Positions 9,230 to 18,202 are shown, counted from the stretch's first letter. The stretch: DNA of 36,094 bases from CAYOOT01 sp964405665 (GCA_964405665.1 CAYOOT010000019.1:1-36094); one strand, 5' to 3'. The notes: generated by a model from the sequence alone, not told the origin. Translations and numbers: made by a program.

Positions 9230-9234
9230 GAGCG

Positions 9235-9260
9235 CTCTCATTCATTTTTTTAAATGAGAG
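9235..9260 (+). other. Hairpin 1 in the cmk-rpsA intergenic region
   Basis: Perfect 8-bp inverted repeat CTCTCATT/AATGAGAG with a T-rich 10-base loop, six bases after the cmk stop. With the next hairpin it fills most of the 93-bp gap before rpsA. It could be part of a 3' end signal or of an rpsA leader structure. Confidence 0.55.
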
Positions 9261-9276
9261 ATTTATCAATTATGAC

Positions 9277-9301
9277 CTGACAAAATTTTTGTCAGTTTTT
9301 T
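9277..9301 (+). terminator. Intrinsic terminator or leader hairpin before rpsA
   Basis: CTGACAAAA pairs with TTTTGTCAG and is followed by a run of six T, the classic intrinsic terminator layout. It ends only 21 bp before the rpsA ATG. Either it ends the ridA-cmk transcript and rpsA starts from a promoter squeezed into or before this region, or it is an attenuator or leader stem for rpsA. Confidence 0.65.
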
Positions 9302-9322
9302 ATTAACATTAATTATTAACCA

Positions 9323-11029
9323 ATGAATCAAGAAATATTATTAGATACACCTGAAGCAAGAGAGTTTGAGCAATTATTACAAAAACAATTTGATGTTGTT
9401 AGACCAGGTGAAATAGTTGAAGGGACAGTTTTAGAAGTAGGTAGAGATTACGTAATTGTCGATATCGGTTTTAAATCAACAGGCCATATTCCACTGGCGC
9501 AATTCGCCAACAGCGAAGGAAAAATCACAGTTGTTTCCGGAGATCGAGTTGAAGTTTTAATGCTTGCTTCGGAAAATGAAGATGGAGAAATAGTCCTTTC
9601 CCGCGATAGAGCCGAACAATTAAAAGTTTGGACAAAACTGGAAGAAGCCCACAAAACAAACGAACCGATTTCTGGAAAAGTTGTGCAGAAAGTAAAAGGT
9701 GGTTTGCAAGTGGATTTGGGAGTTCCCGCTTTTCTTCCCGGCTCTCAAGTTGATATTCGTCCGCAACGAAATCTCGATCGTTTTGTCGGGGAAACTTTAG
9801 AATTTAAAATTTTAAAATTAAACAAGGAAAGAGGAAATATTGTTCTTTCCAGAAGAATTGTTTTGGAAGCGGAACGCAAAGCGCTCAAACGAGATACCAT
9901 TAATCAAATCTCTGAAGGTGTAGTGATGGAAGGTATTGTGAAGAACGTTACCGACTACGGCGCTTTCGTGGATTTGGGTGGTATTGACGGATTATTGCAT
10001 ATTACCGATATGTCTTGGGGCAGAGTTAATCATCCATCAGAAATCCTTACAGTAGGTCAAACTGTGCCAGTAGTAATTCTTAAATATGACGAAGGTAATG
10101 AAAGAGTCAGTTTGGGAATGAAACAATTACATGAAAATCCATGGCAAAAAGTTGAAGATAAATATCAACCGGGCAGTGTAATCAGAGGCCAAGTTGTTGG
10201 CTTAACTGATTATGGTGCGTTTGTTCGTTTGGATGAGGGCATTGAAGGCTTAATTCACGTTTCAGAAATGAGTTGGACTAAGAAAGTTCAACATCCTTCT
10301 AAGGTTCTTACTGCTGGAGAAGAAGTATCGGCGGTAGTTTTAGAAGTAAGTTCTGCTAACCAAAGAATTAGCTTGGGATTGAAACAACTGACAGAAAATC
10401 CTTGGACGGCGCTTGCTAAGGAATTCCCTGTGGGCACAAAAGTTAGCGGCAAAGTTCGTTCAATTACAGACTTTGGTTTGTTTGTAAATATTCGCGACGA
10501 TATCGATGGCCTAGTGCACGTTTCTGATATTTCTTGGATTAAGAGAATCAAAGATCCAAAAGAACTTAAAGAAATGTACAAAAAGGGAGATGATGTGGAA
10601 GCAGTGGTCTTGGAAATAGATCCTGAAAATGAACGACTAAGTTTGGGTATTAAGCAATTAACTCCTGATATTTGGGAATCTGTTCCGCACCGTTATCCTA
10701 ATGGCGCAAAAGTCAAAGGTGTTGTTGCTAGCATTACAGACTTTGGAATATTCGTTGAGTTGGAACAAGGAGTGGAAGGTTTAATTCACGTTTCTCAACT
10801 TGGTTTACAACGTAATGAAAACTTAAAAGACAAATTCCAAATCGGTATGGAACTGGAAGCAGAAGTTACCAATATCGACCGAGCTGAACGCCGAATTAGC
10901 TTGAGTATGAAACAAGCGAAGAGATCCAAGCAAAAAGAAGAATACGCACAGTATTTGGAAGATGATGCCGGGTCGGCGGTTACTTTTGGGGACTTGATGC
11001 AACAACAGTTGGGTAAGAAGGACGAGTAA
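9323..11029 (+). CDS. rpsA: 30S ribosomal protein S1 (six S1 domains)
   Basis: 568 residues, close to the E. coli S1 length. It binds mRNA near the ribosomal platform and helps translation start. Six consecutive S1 OB-fold repeats are visible, at about 25-105, 110-180, 190-275, 280-360, 365-450 and 455-535. The first two are divergent, as in other S1 proteins. Repeats 3-6 carry the typical TDYGAFV/TDFGxFV strand and the GLxHxS segment. The short acidic/basic tail ends in GKKDE. The ATG at 9323 has no Shine-Dalgarno (AATTATTAACCA upstream), which is also typical of E. coli rpsA. The gene stands between hairpins on the 5' side and a perfect 35-bp palindrome on the 3' side. Confidence 0.97.
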   Translation: MNQEILLDTPEAREFEQLLQKQFDVVRPGEIVEGTVLEVGRDYVIVDIGFKSTGHIPLAQFANSEGKITVVSGDRVEVLMLASENEDGEIVLSRDRAEQLKVWTKLEEAHKTNEPISGKVVQKVKGGLQVDLGVPAFLPGSQVDIRPQRNLDRFVGETLEFKILKLNKERGNIVLSRRIVLEAERKALKRDTINQISEGVVMEGIVKNVTDYGAFVDLGGIDGLLHITDMSWGRVNHPSEILTVGQTVPVVILKYDEGNERVSLGMKQLHENPWQKVEDKYQPGSVIRGQVVGLTDYGAFVRLDEGIEGLIHVSEMSWTKKVQHPSKVLTAGEEVSAVVLEVSSANQRISLGLKQLTENPWTALAKEFPVGTKVSGKVRSITDFGLFVNIRDDIDGLVHVSDISWIKRIKDPKELKEMYKKGDDVEAVVLEIDPENERLSLGIKQLTPDIWESVPHRYPNGAKVKGVVASITDFGIFVELEQGVEGLIHVSQLGLQRNENLKDKFQIGMELEAEVTNIDRAERRISLSMKQAKRSKQKEEYAQYLEDDAGSAVTFGDLMQQQLGKKDE

Positions 11030-11064
11030 GAGTCAACCCAAATGTAGTGTTAATTTTCGTCTAT

Positions 11065-11145
11065 ATGTTAAACGGGCACCCATGAAGGGCGCCCCTACAT
11101 TACATTTTTCTGTAGGGGCGCCCTTCATGGGTGCCCGTTTAACAT
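11065..11145. repeat. Perfect 35-bp palindrome, family A in inside-out arrangement (copy 2)
   Basis: Left arm 11065-11099 and right arm 11111-11145 are perfect reverse complements around an 11-base loop. The same unit as in the other family A copies is present, but reversed: the CCTACA/TGTAGG ends face inward and the CGGGCACCC ends face outward. It follows rpsA by 35 bp and could also act as a bidirectional transcription end or 3' stabiliser. Confidence 0.93.
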
Positions 11146-11182
11146 GACGCAAGGTAGATAGTTACAATTTCTCTGAGGAGAT

Positions 11183-13939
11183 ATGCAAGATTCAGTTAGT
11201 GCAGAACAGCTTTCATTTTTGGGACAAACTGGAACCGAAGACAAAAAACAAGAAACTGAAATAGAAATAAAACTAGCAGAAGACCCCGCCGAACTTGCCC
11301 CGATGCTGCAGCAATATGCGGCGATGAAAAAAAAATATCCCGAGCATGTAATTCTTTTTCAGGTTGGGGATTTTTACGAGATTTTTTTTGAAGATGCCGC
11401 AGTAGTTTCTCAAGCAATCAATATCCGCTTAACTTCCAGAAATAAACAGCAAGAAAATGCCATTCCGATGTGCGGAATTCCTATTTCCACATTGGATAAT
11501 TATCTTCCGCGCTTATTACAGGCAGGATTTAGTTGCGTTGTTGTTTCGCAAACAGAGGATGCCAAGAATAAAAAAGGAATGATGCAGCGGGAAATCAGCA
11601 GAATCATTACTCCCGGAGTAAGATTTGATGGCGATGGCCTGGATGAGAAAAAATTTAACTTTTTAGCGGCAATCTATTTTAGCAAAAGAGGAACCGGGGC
11701 AATCAGCTTTGTTGATATCTCAACGGGGTGGCTGAGAATTTTGGAAATAGAACTGGAAGATGATTTATTGGAGGCCCTGCAAAGAATCCGTCCCGTAGAA
11801 GTGGTAATTCCTTTAAGTATTTCCGGTGTGGGAATCGAAAAGACTCAAAACTGGCTAAAAGAAATCAAAAGTGCGGCAGAGCATTTGAATTTTAAGCTTA
11901 CGGCCCGGCCTTATGTTGAGTTTAGAAAAACAGACTTAAATTCCCGCCTTGAAAAATTGCTTTCATTAGATCTAAGTTTCAAAAAAACATCATCCTCTCA
12001 ACTTGATTTGCTAAATCAGCTATCTATTGACGCCTTGCAATCTTTGCAAGGCGTCCTTGACTATGTCGATGAAGTGTCTTTTGGCAACATTCCCAAGCTT
12101 TCGCAGTTTACAGTCGATCGTCCCGCACAAACTGTAATGCTTGATACCGCAACCAGAAGAAACTTAGAAATTACAGAAACAAGAATAGACGGAGACAGAA
12201 GAAATTCTTTACTCGCTCATATCGACTACAGCAAAACAGCAATGGGCTCCAGATTATTTGCCGAATGGATTCTTTCCCCCAGCAAAAATTTAATTGAAAT
12301 TAATCAGAGATTGGATGCGGTTAGTAGTTTGCAAAATGCTCCCGAAGAATTAAGTAATATCAGACAACTGCTTGTTGCGGTGCGCGATATGGAAAGACTT
12401 TGCTCCAGAATTACCGGATCGCGTGCTGTCCCCCGAGATTTGGCAAGTTTAAGGGATTCCTTGCAGGTTTTTCCCGAGATCAAAAAAATATTAAACGGTT
12501 TAAAAACGGAATTACTTAGCTCTTTGAATCTGGAGTTTGATGATTTGTCTGACGTTTATGAAAAGCTTAAACAGTCTTTAGTAGAAGATCCTCCGCTGAG
12601 AATCAATGAAGGAGGGATTGTTCAACAAGGCTATCACATAGAAGTAGATAAACTAAGAAAAATCAGCACGGAAGGCAGTCAGTGGTTAATTGAACTGGAA
12701 CAAAAAGAAAGAAAGGCAACCGGAATAAATGCCTTAAAAGTAAAATACAATAATGTTTTTGGTTATTTTATTGAAATTTCCAAGGCTAATTTAAATAAAG
12801 CTCCTGCTCATTATGATCGCAAACAGACGCTGGTTAATGCCGAGCGCTTTGTGATTCCGGAATTAAAAGAATTTGAAGTTGCCCAGTTATCTGCCAAAGC
12901 TCGACAATTTGAATTGGAAAAGGAATTGTTTTTGGAGCTTAGGGCCTGGGTGGGAGAGCAAGTAGTGCGGGTTCAAAGAAGCGCTAAGTGTTTATCGATA
13001 TTGGATGTGTTGGGAGCTTTTTCCATATTAGCGACAAAACATAATTTTACTCGCCCCCAAATTACTGAAAATAATAAAACTGAAATTAGCGGCGGAAGAC
13101 ATCCGGTGATTGAGCAAGTTATTGGGGCGCATAATTTTATTTCGAATAATACTCTTTTAGACAGCAATCACAGAAGATTTGCCGTGTTGACCGGGCCAAA
13201 TATGGGAGGTAAATCCACTTACTTAAGGCAGGTCGGCTTGATTCAATTATTGGCCCAAGCAGGGAGCTTTGTTCCTGCCACTTCGGCAAAACTTGGAATA
13301 GTTGATCGGATTTTTACCAGAATCGGGGCAGCCGATGATTTGGCACGGGGGGATTCTACTTTCATGGTTGAGATGAGAGAAGCGGGAACAATTCTTACTA
13401 AAGCCACAGAAAAGTCACTTGTGCTTATTGATGAAATTGGCAGAGGAACTGCTACTCAAGATGGTCTAGCCATCGCTACCGCTATTGCTGAATATTTGCA
13501 CGATGCCATAAAATGCCGAACAATTTTTGCCACGCATTTCCATGAATTGACAGAGTTGGTAAAGAAAAAAGAAGGGGCTTTTTGTTTAAGTGTGGGAATC
13601 ATTGAAAATGAGCAGGAAATTATTTTTACCCATCTAATTGAAGAAAAAGCTGCCGATCGCAGTTATGGTATTGAGGTGGCAAGATTAGCCGGACTTCCGG
13701 AAGGAGTTTTGGAACGAGCAAGCTTTTTACTGCAGGATATTATTGCAGTGAGTAATAGCCTGAATTTACTGCCTGATCAAAAGAAGGTTGCTTCTGTAGT
13801 CGATCCTAAAATAACAAAACGCTTGTTTGAATACGAAAAAATTATTAAACAAATAGGTGAATGCCGACTGGATTCTCTAACCCCCTTACAAGCTTTAGTA
13901 GAATTGGATCAGATAAAGAAGCAATGCGAAAAAATTTAA
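11183..13939 (+). CDS. mutS: DNA mismatch repair protein MutS
   Basis: 918 residues, slightly longer than E. coli MutS (853). It recognises base mismatches and small loops and uses ATP to recruit repair. After about 35 non-conserved residues comes domain I with FQVGDFYEIF, which contains the mismatch-wedging Phe-x-Glu motif. The clamp and lever regions follow (RRNLEITET, MGSRLFAEWI). The ATPase has Walker A GPNMGGKST (about 671-679), Walker B VLIDEIGRGT (about 747-756) and the FATHFHEL switch. A C-terminal helical dimerisation tail ends in KKQCEKI. GAGGAG lies only 2 bp before the ATG at 11183, a strong but very close Shine-Dalgarno, so initiation may differ slightly. No mutL is in the window. 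Its end overlaps the amidase start by 16 bp, indicating a transcription unit with the next two genes. Confidence 0.97.
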   Translation: MQDSVSAEQLSFLGQTGTEDKKQETEIEIKLAEDPAELAPMLQQYAAMKKKYPEHVILFQVGDFYEIFFEDAAVVSQAINIRLTSRNKQQENAIPMCGIPISTLDNYLPRLLQAGFSCVVVSQTEDAKNKKGMMQREISRIITPGVRFDGDGLDEKKFNFLAAIYFSKRGTGAISFVDISTGWLRILEIELEDDLLEALQRIRPVEVVIPLSISGVGIEKTQNWLKEIKSAAEHLNFKLTARPYVEFRKTDLNSRLEKLLSLDLSFKKTSSSQLDLLNQLSIDALQSLQGVLDYVDEVSFGNIPKLSQFTVDRPAQTVMLDTATRRNLEITETRIDGDRRNSLLAHIDYSKTAMGSRLFAEWILSPSKNLIEINQRLDAVSSLQNAPEELSNIRQLLVAVRDMERLCSRITGSRAVPRDLASLRDSLQVFPEIKKILNGLKTELLSSLNLEFDDLSDVYEKLKQSLVEDPPLRINEGGIVQQGYHIEVDKLRKISTEGSQWLIELEQKERKATGINALKVKYNNVFGYFIEISKANLNKAPAHYDRKQTLVNAERFVIPELKEFEVAQLSAKARQFELEKELFLELRAWVGEQVVRVQRSAKCLSILDVLGAFSILATKHNFTRPQITENNKTEISGGRHPVIEQVIGAHNFISNNTLLDSNHRRFAVLTGPNMGGKSTYLRQVGLIQLLAQAGSFVPATSAKLGIVDRIFTRIGAADDLARGDSTFMVEMREAGTILTKATEKSLVLIDEIGRGTATQDGLAIATAIAEYLHDAIKCRTIFATHFHELTELVKKKEGAFCLSVGIIENEQEIIFTHLIEEKAADRSYGIEVARLAGLPEGVLERASFLLQDIIAVSNSLNLLPDQKKVASVVDPKITKRLFEYEKIIKQIGECRLDSLTPLQALVELDQIKKQCEKI

Positions 13940-15216
13940 CAGAGAATTTTACTTATCTATTTTTTTTAATAAGCATCGTTTTTGCTGGAATTATTCCTCC
14001 GGCCCTTGCTGTTCCGCAAAAAAGCTTTGTGGAATATGAAGACCTAAAGAAAAAAGATCCTGAAGTGAAGAATCTTATTGCCTGGGAAAAATTAGCTACG
14101 CAAATTTCTAAAAATATAAACGAAAAAAACAAACTGCAAAGTTATCAAACGCTAGCTGAGTTATTTGAGAAAATTTATTATAAACGAGAATTTCGTCCGG
14201 CTTTGAGTAAAGCAGTATACTATTATGAATTGTTGGTGCGAAATTTTTCGGGAAAAGCCGCCGCTCCCAAAGCTCTTTTGCGCTTGGGAGATTTAAGAAG
14301 GAATTCTTTAAAGGATGAAGTTGCCGCAAAAAGTGCTTATTATGAAATTATTGATGTTTATCCTCAAAGCCCCCAACTGGCAGAAGCAAAAAAACGTCTG
14401 GGAATAGAGGATGTAGTAAAAAAGGACAAAGTGCCCGCAGAAATCAAGGAAGAAGAAAAGAAAGAAGTTGAAGTTGTTGAAAAAGAAGAAAAACCCAGAG
14501 CGGTTTATGCAAAACCAAAAAAAGACTTAATTGTAAATCCTTTAATTGTAATTGATCCCGGTCATGGCGGAACTGAAGAAGGTGCGGTCGGTGTTGAAGG
14601 AGTGTTAGAAAAAGAAGTGGTCTTGAATATTTCTTTGATGTTGGAAGAACTCTTGCAAGAACGCTTGCATGCCCGCACTGTCCTGACAAGAAAAACAGAT
14701 CAGAATCTTAGTCTTGCCGATCGCACAAAAATTGCCAATGATCATCAAGCAGATTTGTTTATCTCAATTCATGCCAATGCCAGTGAATATAAAAATTTAA
14801 AGGGGATTGAGACTTATTATTTAGATAACACTGCCGATAAATCCTCTTTAAAGTTAGCTGAAAGAGAAAATGCTTCTCTGGGCAAAAGCGTCGATGATTT
14901 AAGCTTTATTATGAGTGACTTTATTCAAGGGATAAAGCTCGATGATTCAATTTCTCTGGCTCACGCGCTGCAAAATGGTTTACACTCTGGTCTTTCCCGG
15001 TATTATAAAGAAGTTAAAGATCTCGGGGTGAAAAAGGCACCCTTTTATGTTTTGGTAGGAGCACATATGCCTTGTGCCTTGGTTGAGGTTTCCTTTATTG
15101 ATAATCCTGAGGAAGGCAAACAATTAATTAGTAAACGTTATCAAAGATTGGCGGCCCTGGGTATTTTTCAGGGACTACAAAATTATTTTGAATCAAGAAT
15201 AAAGAGTAAAGAATAA
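13924..15216 (+). CDS. Secreted N-acetylmuramoyl-L-alanine amidase (Amidase_3)
   Basis: 430 residues from the ATG at 13924. It cleaves the bond between N-acetylmuramic acid and the peptide stem of peptidoglycan, and so would act in the periplasm or cell wall. The N terminus is a signal peptide (MRKN, then a hydrophobic stretch ending PPALA). Residues about 40-150 are helical and TPR-like (two repeats around SKAVYYYELL and AAKSAYYEII). A Lys/Glu-rich linker leads to the catalytic domain (about 180-425). This has zinc-site motifs IDPGHGG, LEKEVVLN and FISIHANA, and the catalytic Glu in ALVEVSFIDN. The frame extends upstream to 13861, but that start would put 21 extra residues before the signal peptide, so 13924 is preferred. 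It overlaps mutS by 16 bp and is followed after 1 bp by the next gene. Confidence 0.92.
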   Translation: MRKNLTENFTYLFFLISIVFAGIIPPALAVPQKSFVEYEDLKKKDPEVKNLIAWEKLATQISKNINEKNKLQSYQTLAELFEKIYYKREFRPALSKAVYYYELLVRNFSGKAAAPKALLRLGDLRRNSLKDEVAAKSAYYEIIDVYPQSPQLAEAKKRLGIEDVVKKDKVPAEIKEEEKKEVEVVEKEEKPRAVYAKPKKDLIVNPLIVIDPGHGGTEEGAVGVEGVLEKEVVLNISLMLEELLQERLHARTVLTRKTDQNLSLADRTKIANDHQADLFISIHANASEYKNLKGIETYYLDNTADKSSLKLAERENASLGKSVDDLSFIMSDFIQGIKLDDSISLAHALQNGLHSGLSRYYKEVKDLGVKKAPFYVLVGAHMPCALVEVSFIDNPEEGKQLISKRYQRLAALGIFQGLQNYFESRIKSKE

Positions 15217-15217
15217 A

Positions 15218-16165
15218 GTGGGAACAGAAAGTATTATATCGGATATCAGTAAAAAGCTTCCTCTGGAATTGTTGGAACTGCTTTTTTTAATCTCAAAAAG
15301 AGCAGAGAGAAAAAATTACCGAATTTTTCTAGTAGGGGGCTTGGTCCGCGATTTGCTTCTTGGCTTAGAGGCTAAAGATGTAGACATTTTAGTGCAAGGT
15401 CCGGCAATCGGATTTGTTCAAGATTTAAACGATAATTGGAGAAGGTATTTCCCTAACTATACTTCTCCCAATAAATTAATCAGTTTTCCTCGTTATGGAA
15501 CTTCCAAACTTTTTTTTGCGCAAGAAGTTGTTCCCGGGCTAAGAGATTTGGATTTTTCAACCGCTAGAATAGAAAGCTATCCCAAACCGGGACAGGCACC
15601 AATAGTTAAATCTGCAAAATTTGAAATGGATTTGGCAAGAAGAGATTTTAGTATCAATACGCTTGCTTTGGAAATCCTGCCTAATAAAGAATTGATCATT
15701 CACGATTTACATCAGGGTCTTTCTGATTTACAAGATAAATCTCTTCGCATATTGCATCCCAAAAGTTTCCTGGAAGATCCGGCAAGATTAATCAGGGCAA
15801 TTAGATTCGCCAATCGTTTTTCCTTCACTTTTGAAAGTGCTACAGAAAATTTATTTAAAGAAGGATTGAAAAATAATTATCTTAATCTTCTGACTCCTAA
15901 TAGATTATTAGATGAATTTCGAAAAGCTTTGGAAGAAAAGCAAGTGCTAGATTTATTGAAGCTGATGGATTCTTCGGGAATGCTGAAGCAAATTATTCCG
16001 CAATTTGATTTGGTTAGACTAGAGTCGGCGGGAGAGGAAGCTAGAAATTGGCAACAAACTCTTTATTTAATTTCTGCCGCTAAAGATAAAAAAGTGTTTG
16101 CCAAGGAATTGGAGAGGTTCAGACTTTCTCCTAAAGAGATTCAGAAGATAGTTGAGGAAGTGTAA
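15218..16165 (+). CDS. tRNA nucleotidyltransferase / poly(A) polymerase family protein
   Basis: 315 residues from GTG 15218, one base after the amidase stop. The class II nucleotidyltransferase head is complete: FLVGGLVRDLLLG (about 37-49) followed by DVDILV with the two metal-binding aspartates, RRDFSINTLAL (about 145-155), and the neck motif FLEDPARLIRAIRFANRF (about 185-202). It would add CCA, or part of it, to tRNA 3' ends, or A residues to RNA; the motifs do not decide which. At 315 residues it is shorter than typical CCA-adding enzymes or PcnB (about 390-450). It lacks an HD domain and most of the body/tail. It stops at EEV, one base before a family A repeat, so 3' truncation by the repeat is possible. 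The next gene is also tRNA-related in ancestry. Confidence 0.87.
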   Translation: MGTESIISDISKKLPLELLELLFLISKRAERKNYRIFLVGGLVRDLLLGLEAKDVDILVQGPAIGFVQDLNDNWRRYFPNYTSPNKLISFPRYGTSKLFFAQEVVPGLRDLDFSTARIESYPKPGQAPIVKSAKFEMDLARRDFSINTLALEILPNKELIIHDLHQGLSDLQDKSLRILHPKSFLEDPARLIRAIRFANRFSFTFESATENLFKEGLKNNYLNLLTPNRLLDEFRKALEEKQVLDLLKLMDSSGMLKQIIPQFDLVRLESAGEEARNWQQTLYLISAAKDKKVFAKELERFRLSPKEIQKIVEEV

Positions 16166-16166
16166 A

Positions 16167-16244
16167 TGTAGGGGCAGGTTTTATGCCTGCCCGGAATTCC
16201 AAAATATAATGGTCAACCGGGCACCTATGAAGGGTCCCCCTACG
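16167..16244. repeat. Paired palindromic repeat, family A (copy 3)
   Basis: 78 bp, beginning one base after the preceding stop codon. The outer ends TGTAGGGG/CCCCCTACG are inverted. The left half has a variant hairpin (GGGCAGG TTTTAT GCCTGCCC), and the spacer GGAATTCCAAAATATA is as in copy 1. It forms a direct tandem with copy 4, offset by 116 bp. Confidence 0.9.
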
Positions 16245-16282
16245 TGAAATAATTTGTAGTGACGGAAATAATCCAGGTAAGA

Positions 16283-16360
16283 TGTAGGGGCAGGTTTTAT
16301 GCCTGCCCGGAATTCCAAAATATAATGGTAAACCGGGCACCTATAGAGGGTGCACCTACA
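16283..16360. repeat. Paired palindromic repeat, family A (copy 4)
   Basis: 78 bp, same orientation and nearly identical to copy 3, separated from it by 38 bp. The left half is identical in sequence; the right half has diverged (CTATAGAGGGTGCACCTACA). Frames of about 70 residues on the minus strand through copies 3 and 4 are repeat artefacts. Confidence 0.9.
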
Positions 16361-16382
16361 TTTGGATTCATCGATAAACACC

Positions 16383-17408
16383 ATGCACATTGAATTTGCC
16401 TACATGCTCTCCGGGGCGCTAAATGACTACCTCCAAACAAAAAAATCCGAGAATCTAAAAGACTTGATTTTCTCCGCAATCGAGCTGGAAGAGCCTGAAA
16501 AAAAGCGTTTAACAGCCGCTCATCCCATTGGTGCAAGTAGCAGTATTGCCTTTAAATTAAGCCAATATTTGAGTGTCGGACAGCAAGAAGAAGAAATGAA
16601 AAAAGAATTTTACAGCAACAATATCGCCCAAGCCTTAAAGGAAAATTTAGAAAAATATAATAAATTGCCATTCGTTTTGGAAATAAGCGGCGCTGTCTAT
16701 TTGAATGCTTATCTTTCCAAAGAAAGCTGCGAAAAATTATTTAACATTTTTTTACAAACAAAAGAAAAAGATTTTTTTGATTTGAATTGCTTGCTTCTTC
16801 CTGGGTTTGAAATAATTAATAAATTTAGAATTAATGAATACAAGATTGACTGGCACCAAATTTTACTTCAATTTGCAGAAAGCAAAGATCTCTGCGAACA
16901 AGAGTTGTTTCAAATCGTCAATGTGCAAAAAAACATAAACTTAGAGCAGCGGTTGATGATGCTTGCCGCATTGTCCGATCGGGATTTGGATTTGAGAAGT
17001 TACTTACATGGACTTGCCGGCAGACAAAATGTTCCTTGGTATTTTGCCAAATTCTTCAGAGATTCTGCTAATTATCTCTCTTTTTTGGAAAGCAGGTTGA
17101 ATGAAATAACTTCGAGTAAGCGTCTTGAAAAAAATGATTTTAGAATGCCTGATTATTTGCAAAATGGAGTTTCTAATTTTTTTTCTTTAAGAAAAGTTTT
17201 TTTTGAATCTTTTTTTTATTCCAAGCCTGAGAAGTTAATGGGCTCACTTCTTTCTCTCTTGAGAAATTTTTATGATTTATATAACAGACCAAATTTTAGA
17301 ATGCTTCAAGGAGATTGTTTTTCCAGGGAAGAAGTGCTTGCTCTAAAGCTGTATTTGGAAAAACTCATCTCTTCGCTTAATTATATTTTTTCACTTTTGA
17401 AGCAATAA
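16383..17408 (+). CDS. ArgRS-like protein lacking the catalytic domain (Arg-tRNA-synthetase N domain + DALR-like domain)
   Basis: 341 residues from ATG 16383; an upstream GTG at 16350 lies inside a repeat and is unlikely. The first ~130 residues read like the N-terminal tRNA D-loop-binding domain of arginyl-tRNA synthetase: HPIGASSSIAFKLSQYL fits the GDxATNxAF block, NIAQALKENL the IA..I...L helix, and ISGAVYLNAYLS the AGPGFINF-LS block. The last ~60 residues (from KLMGSLLSLLRNFYDLYN to the end) match the DALR anticodon-binding helical bundle. The middle (about 150-240) may be another diverged DALR-like bundle. No HIGH or KMSKS signature and no Rossmann core are present, so it cannot charge tRNA. 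This assignment is by motif pattern and needs a profile search. It may bind tRNA or a synthetase. It follows the tRNA nucleotidyltransferase gene, with two repeats between. Confidence 0.6.
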   Translation: MHIEFAYMLSGALNDYLQTKKSENLKDLIFSAIELEEPEKKRLTAAHPIGASSSIAFKLSQYLSVGQQEEEMKKEFYSNNIAQALKENLEKYNKLPFVLEISGAVYLNAYLSKESCEKLFNIFLQTKEKDFFDLNCLLLPGFEIINKFRINEYKIDWHQILLQFAESKDLCEQELFQIVNVQKNINLEQRLMMLAALSDRDLDLRSYLHGLAGRQNVPWYFAKFFRDSANYLSFLESRLNEITSSKRLEKNDFRMPDYLQNGVSNFFSLRKVFFESFFYSKPEKLMGSLLSLLRNFYDLYNRPNFRMLQGDCFSREEVLALKLYLEKLISSLNYIFSLLKQ

Positions 17409-17494
17409 TTTCATTGCATTAAGTTAAATTTGCTTGTACAAATGTAATCAACCCGCAGCAGTTATGCTTAAGCTTATCCTTGGGATTGTTTGAT

Positions 17495-18202
17495 ATGTTT
17501 GCCAGCGCAAAGACAAAAGATTTTCCAGCCTTTCTTGAAGAAGAAAACTCCAGAGATCTCCCTCCATTAAATTTTGAAAATCAAAAATGGATTTTGAAGT
17601 TAAATATTACTCAATTGGTTATTGTTTGGTCCGTTATCGCTGGTGTGATTATTGGAGTGTTTCTTTTGGGTTTTTATGCCGGGAGGGAGCAGGGATTGAA
17701 ACTTAGTCTAGAAAAAAATGCCTTAGATTCCGTGAGGTTACCAGTTGACGAGAGCGATCTTAAGGAAAACCCGCAGGGTGGTTTTACTATGGAATTTGCA
17801 CCAAAATTGGCTGAAGAAAAAACAAGCCAGGACGAGGAAACTTTAATTCAAAAAGACTTGCCAACAAGAGAATTGGAGAATACCTCAGATAAAAAAGAGA
17901 TTTCAGTTACAAATACCAATAATTTAGCCAATGAAATTGTCGAATCACCAAAACTAATTCCAGGTTGGTATGTTCAAATAATTGCCAGCAGAACAGAGGA
18001 CGATGCGAAACAAATAATTTCTAAGTTAAAAGATCAAAATTATAATAATATTGTTTTAGAAAAAGGTGAATCAGGCAAAAGAACTTATTTTCGCGTTCTT
18101 GCCGGGCCATATTCCGAGAAAAATACAGCTGAATTAATTAAAAAGGAATTGAGCTTTTCTAAAATTGTTAAAAGCGAACCCTACATAAAGAATGTCAAAT
18201 AA
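17495..18202 (+). CDS. Single-pass membrane protein with C-terminal SPOR domain
   Basis: 235 residues from ATG 17495; TTG 17480 would add five residues, and neither has a clear ribosome-binding site. A short cytosolic N terminus is followed by one membrane helix (about 39-61 in this numbering, LVIVWSVIAGVIIGVFLLGF). After that come an acidic low-complexity linker and a SPOR domain (about 157-233), with WYVQIIAS at its start and YFRVLAGPYSEKNTAELI further on. SPOR domains bind peptidoglycan stripped of peptide stems, the product of amidases such as the one encoded at 13924. A role in cell division or wall remodelling is likely (family knowledge plus inference). The topology resembles FtsN/DedD. 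Confidence 0.85.
   Translation: MFASAKTKDFPAFLEEENSRDLPPLNFENQKWILKLNITQLVIVWSVIAGVIIGVFLLGFYAGREQGLKLSLEKNALDSVRLPVDESDLKENPQGGFTMEFAPKLAEEKTSQDEETLIQKDLPTRELENTSDKKEISVTNTNNLANEIVESPKLIPGWYVQIIASRTEDDAKQIISKLKDQNYNNIVLEKGESGKRTYFRVLAGPYSEKNTAELIKKELSFSKIVKSEPYIKNVK

Noticed and set aside
16131..16536. Three overlapping minus-strand frames of ~70-80 residues with a shared LEFRAGIKPAPT-like peptide
   Set aside because: They are translations of the family A repeats; the shared peptide comes from the repeat, not from a protein family.
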